The notes under the pieces were generated by a model. The model was not told where the DNA came from and did no database searches. It saw nothing but the letters and a program-made list of their open reading frames with translations. A stretch of DNA of 64,000 nt, taken from assembly GCA_004138175.2 (NCBI GenBank), contig RYFE02000013.1:80755-144754 (forward strand). Direction: 5' to 3'. The stretch comes from Chloroflexales bacterium ZM16-3 (GTDB lineage Bacteria > Chloroflexota > Chloroflexia > Chloroflexales > Chloroflexaceae). The first letter of the stretch is position 1; every line of letters starts with the position of its first letter. This document shows positions 16,966 through 24,835 of this stretch, piece by piece. The translations under genes were made by a program, and so were the position numbers.

Positions 16966-18399
16966 CTACGGCACCGGCCTGAACAGCAGCACTGCGGCAA
17001 ATACAAGCAGCAGCACTCCCACAAAAGCTATAAGCCCCTGTGTCGTCCCCGCCGCCGCCGTGGCGAGGCCAAGGGCGCCGAATCCGAGCGCTGCAACAGC
17101 CCATCCGGCCCATCGATTGCCCTGATGTGTTTTCGGCTGGGCTGTCGGGATTGGGGGTGAAGGGGCACTCACGATGGTTGGAGGTGGCGGCGCAGGCGGC
17201 TGGGGCGTTTCAAGCAGCAATCGGTACGCGCCAACATGCACCTCGTCGCCGACATGCCAACTTGCCGGCTGCTTTGGCGATAGGCGCTGCCCCCGCAACA
17301 CCGTTCCATTTCCTGACCCCAGATCTTCGACGATAATCTGTCCGCCGTCCCAGTGAATCCGCAGGTGATAGCGCGAGATCAGCGTATCGTGAGGGGGGAG
17401 CCGGATTTCGTTATCCGGCTCGCGCCCGACGCGTAGGTCTGCCAGCCCGATCTGCCACTTGCCAAGAGGCTGGCCCGTCGCGCTCTCCAGCCGCACGCGC
17501 AGATTCGGTGGGGGGGCGACCGGCTGGGGCAACACGGGCGGAGTGGGGATCGTTTTTGGAGCCGGCGGATGGAGTGGGCCGATAGCAGAAGAGAGCGCGT
17601 CGGCGAGCAATTCGGCTGATGCGTAGCGAAGGAGAGGATCTTTTTCCAGGCAGCAGCCGATAATTGCCTCTATGGAGGTGGGGATATCTGGAGCAAACAT
17701 ACGGATCGGCGGCGGAGGCTCGCTGTGATGTTTCTGCGCGGCCTCCATACGCGTCCCCGTATGGAAGGGAACGCGTCCGGCGCAGAGCTCGTACAGCACC
17801 ACGCCAAACGCATAAATATCCGCCGACGTGCTCATCTGGTTCTGACGCCAGCGCTCGGGCGCAATATATGCCGCATCTCCTTCAGTAGTGCTGCGAAGCA
17901 GGGCGATACCATAATCGGAAAGCCGGGCCGCCAATGTAGCGCTCGTAGAAGGAGATGGGCTGGGTCGCGAGTCGAGCAGGATGTTCGATGAAGTGATATC
18001 GCCGTGCATGAGACCGTATTGGTGGAGCTTTGCCAGCCCAAGAGCGCATTGCCACGCAATCGTGAGCCGCTCTAGAAGAAGCGTTTCAGATTGCCGTAAG
18101 CGGCTCCGTAATGTGCCACCTGATGCGTAATCCTGCACCAGGTAGGCATGGCCCTGCTCCACCCCAGCGCTCTGAACAGCAACCAGATATGCATCACGTA
18201 TCGAGCTGACCTGCATGGCATAGTCGCTCAGCAGGCGCTGAAAGATCGCGTCGCCGCTGTACGCCGGCGCGAAAACCTTGATTGCGGCAGTCTGCCCCCT
18301 GACGGTATTTCGGCCAAGGAAGACCCGTGCGCGAGATCCACGTCCAATCTCTTGCTCTAGGCGCATCCCGCCAAACGATGTCCCTATCAATTCCGTCAT
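16966..18399 (-). CDS. Ser/Thr kinase-like protein with FHA domain and C-terminal membrane hairpin
   Basis: A 477-residue protein. The kinase fold fills about 1-270. Its catalytic loop reads HGDITSSN instead of HRDxKxxN, so the HRD Arg and the Lys after Asp are missing, and the DFG motif reads DYG. A Pro-rich linker leads to an FHA domain (about 320-395, RVGREPDNEI and SRYHLRIHW and GSGNGT). Two adjacent hydrophobic helices close the protein (WAGWAVAALGFGALGLATAA and LIAFVGVLLLVFAAVLLF), so it should sit on the cytoplasmic face. The gene starts in a TGATG overlap with the FHA-tail protein gene, which strongly links the two. It may be a weak kinase or a pseudokinase scaffold. Confidence 0.82.
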   Translation of the reverse strand: MTELIGTSFGGMRLEQEIGRGSRARVFLGRNTVRGQTAAIKVFAPAYSGDAIFQRLLSDYAMQVSSIRDAYLVAVQSAGVEQGHAYLVQDYASGGTLRSRLRQSETLLLERLTIAWQCALGLAKLHQYGLMHGDITSSNILLDSRPSPSPSTSATLAARLSDYGIALLRSTTEGDAAYIAPERWRQNQMSTSADIYAFGVVLYELCAGRVPFHTGTRMEAAQKHHSEPPPPIRMFAPDIPTSIEAIIGCCLEKDPLLRYASAELLADALSSAIGPLHPPAPKTIPTPPVLPQPVAPPPNLRVRLESATGQPLGKWQIGLADLRVGREPDNEIRLPPHDTLISRYHLRIHWDGGQIIVEDLGSGNGTVLRGQRLSPKQPASWHVGDEVHVGAYRLLLETPQPPAPPPPTIVSAPSPPIPTAQPKTHQGNRWAGWAVAALGFGALGLATAAAGTTQGLIAFVGVLLLVFAAVLLFRPVP

Positions 18400-19373
18400 C
18401 AGAACAGCTCCAGATAGTAGCCAACATGGGCGGGCTTGTACAGCTCAATGATCGCAGCCAGCCAGTCCTCGCTCACACCGCTACTCCGTGGCACCTGCAC
18501 CCGGAAGGTATGCGGATTACCTGTTTGATCAATCTTAACCTCGTTTTGAAGACCTGTATACGCCTTGATCGCGAGGAGCAACCCGGCCTGGGTGCCGCGT
18601 TGCTCGTGGAGCGTGGGCGCATGCACCAAAATACCTCTGCGCCGCTCAAGGGGTGTGCCCGGCAGAAATTCGATCCCGAGCCAGCGGGCTAGGAGGTCGA
18701 GGAAAGGCTCGGGGCATGTGGCGGGGTGAAACCATGCATCGATATAATCCTGGCGCTGCTCTAATGGCTCCCATATCTCCTCGAAGATTTTTAGATAGCG
18801 GGCGAGGAAGCCGGGGGCATCAGATCGTTCGCCCACCTGAAAGATGATTGGCAACAATGCTAGGTATTGTGATGGGCCGGGCTGTGCAACAGGCCATATG
18901 ATCGGCCTCCTCTGGGCGTCCCCCGCTGCTGCTTGTGTTGAAGGTGCAGATAGCCGGATCGTGCCACCGGTCGCCTGTGCCGGCACCTGCTTAGGGGCGG
19001 GTGCGGGGGGCGGCGCGGGGGCGGGCGCGGGGGGCGGGGGGGCGCGCAGGATCTGGATCTGTAGCTGGAAGGAGGTGATGGAAATCTTGTCTCCATCGCG
19101 CAGCGTGACCGCAGGGCTCCCCTGGGTGAGCGGCTGCCCATTGAGGACGGTCGGCTGGCTGGAGCTCCGATGGACAAGCTGCACCTCATCGCCGACCAGA
19201 CGAAGCTCGGCGTGCTGGCGTGAGACGTGGGCTTTGCCATCATCGATCAGCACATCAGGGATCACGGCGCCATCGCCGCGCCCGATCACCACGCCCGCCC
19301 GCAGCGCCGCTGCGTCAAACTCCTGTGGCGCTCGTCCATCACTCACCGTCACGCGGAGGCGTTGTACTGCCAT
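18399..19373 (-). CDS. FHA domain fused to phage tail protein I-like baseplate protein
   Basis: A 324-residue protein. The N-terminal half is an FHA domain (GVVIGRGDG, HVSRQHAELRLVG), then a Pro/Ala linker (about 120-150). The C-terminal half matches the tail-protein-I family of contractile tails (YLALLPIIFQ, FLARYLKIFEEIWEPLEQRQDYID, LARWLGIEF, RGTQAGLLLAIKAYTG). The start at 19373 has GAGGGG 7 nt upstream; a longer frame to 19616 overlaps the baseplate J gene and is rejected. FHA domains bind phosphothreonine, so the fusion would let a kinase product recruit or lock the baseplate. That role is inferred. Confidence 0.82.
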   Translation of the reverse strand: MAVQRLRVTVSDGRAPQEFDAAALRAGVVIGRGDGAVIPDVLIDDGKAHVSRQHAELRLVGDEVQLVHRSSSQPTVLNGQPLTQGSPAVTLRDGDKISITSFQLQIQILRAPPPPAPAPAPPPAPAPKQVPAQATGGTIRLSAPSTQAAAGDAQRRPIIWPVAQPGPSQYLALLPIIFQVGERSDAPGFLARYLKIFEEIWEPLEQRQDYIDAWFHPATCPEPFLDLLARWLGIEFLPGTPLERRRGILVHAPTLHEQRGTQAGLLLAIKAYTGLQNEVKIDQTGNPHTFRVQVPRSSGVSEDWLAAIIELYKPAHVGYYLELF

Positions 19374-19383
19374 TGTCAGCCCC

Positions 19384-21465
19384 TCAAGTAGGATCTTCTT
19401 GTACTCGTACCATGTGTACATCGGAGCAGATGATGCCGTAGACCGGGAACGACGCGATCTCTGCGATGATCTCCTGGCTTCTGCCACCTCGCCGCAGCGT
19501 TGCTTTGAGCGCCTGCGCTGGAACGTACGCACTCCCGAGAAGAGGCTGGATGCGCCCGTAGATCTCGTTGACTCGTAGGGTTCGGCCAAATGGCCAGCCG
19601 GCCCCGCCTGGCCCACCGGTATACGGATTAAGATAGCGATAGAGTTCCTGGGCGACCGTCTGCTCGATCATCCGCTGGATTGGTGCCGGCGTTCCGCGAG
19701 GGACGCGCAGATCGAGCACGATCTGCACCGGGTAGATCTCGGGTGCCCGAAAGCGTACGCTGGTGCCAAGCATCACACAGGGTGCGATCTTTTTTTCGAG
19801 ATCCACCTCCAACTGGCTAGCAAGCGTCTCAATCTTATCAATCGGGATCTGACCGTCCTCCGCCTCGACATTGGGAAGCACCACCAGCACCACTTCACCA
19901 GGGGTAGGTCGTGGCATCCCTGGCGTAGCGCCGGTGCCCTGGCGCCCTGGCGTGTATGCGTATGCGCGGCTCACATCACGTACCTGCTGGGCGAGTGTGA
20001 CGAAGTCGGCGGCGGTTACGGCACGATCGCGCGTGCGCAACGTCTCAGGCGCACGGGTGGCTACGTCCTCGATGCTCTGTGCGTCCGCGCCACCGTGGGT
20101 TCGCGCCCGGTTACGCGCCGACTTTATGTAGGACGGTGCGCTCTTGAGCACAATCAGCTCGTTTGCGGCCAAGTTCCCATCCCGGCCTCCACCGTGCCGA
20201 TAGTGAGAAAAGCGTAGCCTGCTGCCGAGCGGCGGCACCATCCCAAAACTATGCAGCGCCCCGTCGGGCTGGACAAGCGCTGGCCCCAGGCGCACGGTGC
20301 CGTCGATTGGGTCGAGCGTATAGTGGCGGCTTTGCCCGCTGGAGCCGCCAAAATCGTTGCACTTTGTCCACAGCTCCTCGCGCCCCTCGAAACGTACCAC
20401 CAATTGCTCATCGGCGGTCGGATCGAGCACTGGCGCGTAGCGTAGTCGAAATGTCTGTCCAGGGGTGCCGTCGCTGCGGCCGAGCTCCTCGTCACGCACC
20501 AGCCGGGCGTGCGATGCATCCACCGTCCCGCCCCATGTCTCTGCAGTGATATCAACCGCTGTCGGCGACTCCTGGTACCAGTTCGTCGGCTGCTGCTGCC
20601 CGTTGATCACACAGCGCAGCCAATACCCGCTCACGCCTCCATGGGTAGTCTCGACCATCGCTTCGGGTAGGTGGAACGCGATGTTTCCCGTCTCACTGAA
20701 ACCTCGCGTCGTGTTGGTAAATCCGTTTGCCACATCATGCTCGGGGGGGACGCGCTGCCACCCAAGCATGCTGTCGCCAAGCAGGCACTGGGCCTCCCAG
20801 CGTAGCGGCGGCCGATCCGGCTGAAGCCCCACTGGCTTAGCATCCACGACGGTGAACGTGAGCTGGACGAGCTGGCTGCTTGGGTCCTGCGCAAAGCCAA
20901 TGTAGAAGGCATCGCCATTATCAGGGCGTCGATTTGATCGCTGCTTCTTATCATCGGGGAAGAGAGCGATCGGGAGGCTCAGCCGCTGCTGGGAGTTCAG
21001 CACGTGGCGGGTCATGTGATCAGTTCGACCGATAGCGCTTGCATTCTCTGTGAGGAAGGCTTTGATCTGGGCTGGCCTGATAATCAGCAGCTTGCTGGTG
21101 CTGAAGACAACTTCGGGGCTCTCGGCCTTGCGGCGGGTGGCGATCTCGGTGCCTGGCTTCACCTCTACCTCGGCTGGCTGCGGCGCCGACAGGTAGAACG
21201 TTATCTCCGCCTCGGCCGCCTTCGGGCCACTCCGCTTCACACCAATGAGTTCGAGCAGCCGGTTCTGTAGCCGGTCGGGGATGCGATTGACCCGAAAGAG
21301 CAGGGTCTCGGTCATTGCCGCAAAGATCTCGATCAGCGCGACACCGGGGTCGCTGACGTTGTGATCGGTCCACTCCGGGCAGTATCTAGGGATGAGTTCG
21401 GTCTTGGCCCAATCGACAAGATCCTGGGCGGTGCGCTCGTCGAGAGCTGGTGTCACAGGCGGCAT
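19384..21465 (-). CDS. eCIS baseplate protein, gpJ/Afp11-like
   Basis: A 693-residue protein of the putative baseplate assembly J family. Its N-terminus (DLVDWAKTELIPRYCPEW, DPGVALIEIFAAMTETLLFR) and the segment RDRAVTAADFVTLAQQVRDVSRAYA are characteristic. It forms the wedge of the baseplate around the spike. GGAGG lies 5 nt before the ATG. It is followed after 10 nt by the FHA-tail protein I gene and preceded by gp25, the standard baseplate order. Confidence 0.9.
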   Translation of the reverse strand: MPPVTPALDERTAQDLVDWAKTELIPRYCPEWTDHNVSDPGVALIEIFAAMTETLLFRVNRIPDRLQNRLLELIGVKRSGPKAAEAEITFYLSAPQPAEVEVKPGTEIATRRKAESPEVVFSTSKLLIIRPAQIKAFLTENASAIGRTDHMTRHVLNSQQRLSLPIALFPDDKKQRSNRRPDNGDAFYIGFAQDPSSQLVQLTFTVVDAKPVGLQPDRPPLRWEAQCLLGDSMLGWQRVPPEHDVANGFTNTTRGFSETGNIAFHLPEAMVETTHGGVSGYWLRCVINGQQQPTNWYQESPTAVDITAETWGGTVDASHARLVRDEELGRSDGTPGQTFRLRYAPVLDPTADEQLVVRFEGREELWTKCNDFGGSSGQSRHYTLDPIDGTVRLGPALVQPDGALHSFGMVPPLGSRLRFSHYRHGGGRDGNLAANELIVLKSAPSYIKSARNRARTHGGADAQSIEDVATRAPETLRTRDRAVTAADFVTLAQQVRDVSRAYAYTPGRQGTGATPGMPRPTPGEVVLVVLPNVEAEDGQIPIDKIETLASQLEVDLEKKIAPCVMLGTSVRFRAPEIYPVQIVLDLRVPRGTPAPIQRMIEQTVAQELYRYLNPYTGGPGGAGWPFGRTLRVNEIYGRIQPLLGSAYVPAQALKATLRRGGRSQEIIAEIASFPVYGIICSDVHMVRVQEDPT

Positions 21466-21479
21466 GCGTCCCTCCGCAA

Positions 21480-21872
21480 CTATTCCTCGGGGATGCGATA
21501 GAACGGGTAAACAAGCGACCGGCGGTCGAGGGTTGCTTTCAGCTCATACTCGATCATGATCAGCAGCCGCTCCATCGCCTTTGGGTCGAGGCGTACCTGA
21601 ACATCAAGGAGACGAATACGTGGCTCCCACATTCCAAGCGCCTGCTCCACATAGTACATGGCGAGGCCGATGGTATTCGCGTCGCTCGGCGCAAAGAGCA
21701 GATCGTGGATCTCGCAGCCGAACTCGGGTCGCAGCGGCCGCTGTCCCTTTGGCGTGGACAAGATCATGATGATCGCCTCCTCTACATCCTGCACGCCAGC
21801 CGATAGGGCGACCTGTCCGCTGGCGTCGAGATGCACCGGAAACGCCCATCCCCGACCAAGAATGTCGGTCAT
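21480..21872 (-). CDS. gp25/GPW baseplate wedge protein
   Basis: A 130-residue protein of the gp25 family (Afp9-like), with the conserved EEAIIMILSTPKGQRPLRPEFG and an acidic-aromatic C-terminal half. It joins sheath and baseplate in contractile particles. The start is the ATG at 21872, with GGAGG 6 nt upstream. An upstream TTG in the same frame (21884) overlaps the PAAR gene stop and is less likely. Confidence 0.9.
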   Translation of the reverse strand: MTDILGRGWAFPVHLDASGQVALSAGVQDVEEAIIMILSTPKGQRPLRPEFGCEIHDLLFAPSDANTIGLAMYYVEQALGMWEPRIRLLDVQVRLDPKAMERLLIMIEYELKATLDRRSLVYPFYRIPEE

Positions 21873-21873
21873 G

Positions 21874-22371
21874 TTAGCCTCCAATAATGACGCTCTGCTC
21901 GCCTGCGATGATCGTGTCCGGCGGCCCGAGGGCCTCTAGCACCGTATCGCCGACGCGACACGCCGGCAGCCCTTCGATGAAAACTGACGTTGACCCATTG
22001 ATGACGACCCCCGGCCCATGCGGCGGGATCGGCAGCGGCATCCCACATGTGTGGATGTCGCTTGGGCCAGCCGTGGCCATCACGAGGGCGCCCATCGCCA
22101 GCCCCTCGGCCGTCTTGAGCGCCTGCTCGCTCGCCTTGGCGGCTGGAAATCCGGGCGTCCCAGCGGCGGCGGCAGTAGCAGCCTCTGCCGCTGTAATCCT
22201 GGCCTCCGACGCCTGCTTCGCCGATGTCAGCCCGCTCACTGCTGCTGTGGGAATACCGCGCCAGGCCGGGCGCTTCCCAATACGAACGCTGGGGCTCCCC
22301 ACTCCGGTGAGCGTCCCCGGAGGGGCATGGGCGACACCATCGGTGACACGAGCTGCTGATCCCTTTGGCAT
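21874..22371 (-). CDS. PAAR-type spike tip protein
   Basis: A 165-residue PAAR-repeat protein that would cap the spike. PAAR-like signatures lie at both ends (AARVTDGVAHAP, then DIHTCGMPLPIPPHGPG and GLPACRVGDTV). Between them is an Ala-rich helical insertion of about 55 residues (about 48-100) that ordinary PAAR tips lack. Such an insert could be an extra docking segment. GAGGAG lies 6 nt before the ATG. It sits directly between the spike and gp25 genes. Confidence 0.87.
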   Translation of the reverse strand: MPKGSAARVTDGVAHAPPGTLTGVGSPSVRIGKRPAWRGIPTAAVSGLTSAKQASEARITAAEAATAAAAGTPGFPAAKASEQALKTAEGLAMGALVMATAGPSDIHTCGMPLPIPPHGPGVVINGSTSVFIEGLPACRVGDTVLEALGPPDTIIAGEQSVIIGG

Positions 22372-22381
22372 ACCGTACTCC

Positions 22382-24100
22382 TCAGTTCAGATTGATGAAT
22401 GTTCCGTTGATGTCGACATTCTTAGGCCTGCTGTCAACCGCAATGCCCTTCTTGCCCTTGATGCTCACGCTACCCGCAGCGTCAAGCGCCAGATCACCAC
22501 CGGCCTTGAGCGTGAGGTCGCCGCTGCTCTCGACGACCAGCGGGTGCTGGCCTTCGGTGCCGACCTTGATCGCGGCGTCGCCCTTGATCGTGATCTCCAG
22601 GCGCTTTTCTTTGCTCTTCAGGTGAATGGTGTTGCCCTCACGGTCGGCGATGCAGACGCCGCCCTCTGCCGGGTCATCGTCAAAGACCAGCAGGTGCCCA
22701 GTTCGTGAGCGGAATAGCCGCTGACGCACCTTGCCCGACTTCACGACCGTATCAGTGGGCCGGGGCGGCACATCCAGCTTGTTCCACAAGCCACCGATGA
22801 TGTAGGGGTAGTTGATGTCGCCGAGCTCGAAGGCAACAAGTACTTCATCATTAATCTCGGGAATGAGCTGGAGCCCGCGCTCGCCGCCGCCGCCAGGCAC
22901 AACAACCCGAGCCCAATCACTCGTATGCTCGCTCGACAGGTAGGGGAATCGCACCTTGACCCGACCGAGCCCATTGGGGTCCTGGTTATCAGTGACAATG
23001 CCGATCATCGGCAGCGCGCCCTCCGTCGCGGAGGCGCGCGGCAGCAGCCGGGCCAGCAGCGTCGCCGGGTTGAGCCCCGAGATGGTAAACTCGGTCTGGT
23101 AGCTCCCGCCGCTGTGGCGATGAAGCGCCGAGGTGACGAGGTACTCGCCCCCAAAGCGGTCGCCGACGGCGCTAATGCGAACCTTTGTGCCTGCGATAAT
23201 TGCGGGGTTCCCGACACAGACACCATCGGCCTCGACATACCGGCCGGCATGCTGATCAGCCACAGCCTGAGCCAGGCGCTCGGCATCAGCCTGCGTGCGT
23301 ACCGTGATGTGTGAGATAAGCGCCTCGGGCTGTAGCTTAAAGGCCGAGCGCACGAGTTCCCCGCCGCTGCGCCCATCGCCGATATGCGGCGCGCCCTGAC
23401 CTGTCTCGGCCTCGCCGATAATCTCCTCGCGCGTATCCGGATTCCAGCCCCGCGCCGTCACCTTGCTCAGCTGCCCGGCGGTGGTGAGGTGTGGGCGAAA
23501 ACTGACGAGCCCGGCGCCCCACTGGAGCTCGACCGGCTTCCCTTCAGCTGCCAACGGCTCGCAGCACAGGGTCTCGCCCTCGACAAAGAGCAGATTACCC
23601 AGGGCAGCGGCGCGCGTGCGGAGAAACTCCAGGTTGCTGGTGTTGGCCTGAATGAGGTAGGGCCGAACCTCGTTGGCCTGCGTAGCCTTTGCCTGAAGCC
23701 CGGCCTCCTCGGCCAGCTTTCGCATCAGATCGCTGTCCGTCATATTGGTGAAGCTACGCACCTGGCGGATATGCCCGAGGCGGTGGAGCCGATCAAAGGC
23801 GCGAACGACGAGGTGATGGGTATGATCGTCGAAATCTGGCTCGATCTCGACGATCTCGCCATCAAAGATCTGCTCCTCGCTCGCGCCGTCGGTTGCCCAG
23901 ATGCTGACTTTGACCCCAGGGTCGAGCGTATCGGCATCAATCCACGCAAGCTTTGGGTCATGGATCACCAGGGTGGCCACGTCGGGCAGGTGCAGGCTGC
24001 TCTCGACAGTGATGGACTCGAGGGCGGCGAGTAGTTCCTCAGGCGCATCATTGTCGTTGAGCGTTACATAGCACTGGGTCATGCGGGCCTTGTCACTCAT
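22382..24100 (-). CDS. VgrG/gpD-like spike protein (Afp8-like)
   Basis: A 572-residue spike. The N-terminal part to about 330 is the gp27/phage late control D fold (ARGWNPDTREEIIGEA). The gp5 OB-fold follows (GIVTDNQDPNGLGRVKVRFPYL, SDWARVV, ELGDINYPYIIGGLW). The C-terminal beta-helix has short repeats of alternating hydrophobic residues (GDLTLKAGGDLALDAAGSVSIKG). The start at 24100 has GGAGG 5 nt upstream; a longer frame to 24154 is rejected. It overlaps the LysM hub gene by 8 nt. Confidence 0.92.
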   Translation of the reverse strand: MSDKARMTQCYVTLNDNDAPEELLAALESITVESSLHLPDVATLVIHDPKLAWIDADTLDPGVKVSIWATDGASEEQIFDGEIVEIEPDFDDHTHHLVVRAFDRLHRLGHIRQVRSFTNMTDSDLMRKLAEEAGLQAKATQANEVRPYLIQANTSNLEFLRTRAAALGNLLFVEGETLCCEPLAAEGKPVELQWGAGLVSFRPHLTTAGQLSKVTARGWNPDTREEIIGEAETGQGAPHIGDGRSGGELVRSAFKLQPEALISHITVRTQADAERLAQAVADQHAGRYVEADGVCVGNPAIIAGTKVRISAVGDRFGGEYLVTSALHRHSGGSYQTEFTISGLNPATLLARLLPRASATEGALPMIGIVTDNQDPNGLGRVKVRFPYLSSEHTSDWARVVVPGGGGERGLQLIPEINDEVLVAFELGDINYPYIIGGLWNKLDVPPRPTDTVVKSGKVRQRLFRSRTGHLLVFDDDPAEGGVCIADREGNTIHLKSKEKRLEITIKGDAAIKVGTEGQHPLVVESSGDLTLKAGGDLALDAAGSVSIKGKKGIAVDSRPKNVDINGTFINLN

Positions 24101-24824
24101 GGGTGCCTCCGCGTACCTGGAGCCGTCGCTCGCCCGTGGCCGCCGTGCGTGCATCGCCGCCGCGCGGACGGGGCGGGATCGTCAGCTGCGCGCCTGGCCG
24201 CAGATGGCGCAGATCGTCGAGTCTGTTCGCCTCGGCGATCAGCTTCCACTGACCCACATCGCCATACTCGCGATAGGCGATCTGGCGTAAGGTGTCGCCC
24301 TCCTGCACGGTCCAAACCCGCTCGCCGCCCACACCGCCAGAGGTCGGGTTCTGCTTTGGGAAGAGCTTCTCGTCGGTGATCTGCTGAAAGCTCATGTCGA
24401 GCAGGGCGCGCACTGGCGTTCCGTCGGCCAGAAACAAGGTGAAGCGCTGCGTGATGCTGGTGATCACGGCATCAAAAGACCAGCTGCTCCCCCAGTGGAA
24501 GCGCACTTTTGGCGGGCGGCCCTTCTGGTTCTTCTTATCCTTCAGCCCCTCGTCCACCAGCATGAGCGCCCACACCCTGTCGGTGTAGACTTTGCGCACA
24601 TCTTTCCCCTCGGTGTAGGTGTCAAAGAGCAGCTGCATCTGAAGCGTGGCGGGCTGGCCATTGCTGAACTCCACCTGGGGCACATTGGCACCATTTGTCT
24701 TGACTGGCGCCCAGGTGTTCTGCTTGCTGAAGCTGTACTCGCTTGGGTTGAAGTGGCAGGGGATCGGTGCCTCCTTCGTGTCAAGGTTCATGATCGAGGC
24801 GTGGGCGATTGTCGGCTCAGTCAT
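24093..24824 (-). CDS. CIS tube/hub protein with C-terminal LysM domain (Afp7-like)
   Basis: A 243-residue protein. The N-terminal part (PCHFNPSEYSFSKQNTW, LQMQLLFDTYTEGKDV) is the contractile-injection tube-domain family that joins spike and tube. The C-terminal LysM domain (about 170-220, TVQEGDTLRQIAYREYGD) is usual in this family. The start ATG at 24824 has GAGGAG 7 nt upstream. It overlaps the spike gene, so the two are translationally coupled. Confidence 0.88.
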   Translation of the reverse strand: MTEPTIAHASIMNLDTKEAPIPCHFNPSEYSFSKQNTWAPVKTNGANVPQVEFSNGQPATLQMQLLFDTYTEGKDVRKVYTDRVWALMLVDEGLKDKKNQKGRPPKVRFHWGSSWSFDAVITSITQRFTLFLADGTPVRALLDMSFQQITDEKLFPKQNPTSGGVGGERVWTVQEGDTLRQIAYREYGDVGQWKLIAEANRLDDLRHLRPGAQLTIPPRPRGGDARTAATGERRLQVRGGTHE

Positions 24825-24835
24825 GGCATGGCTCC

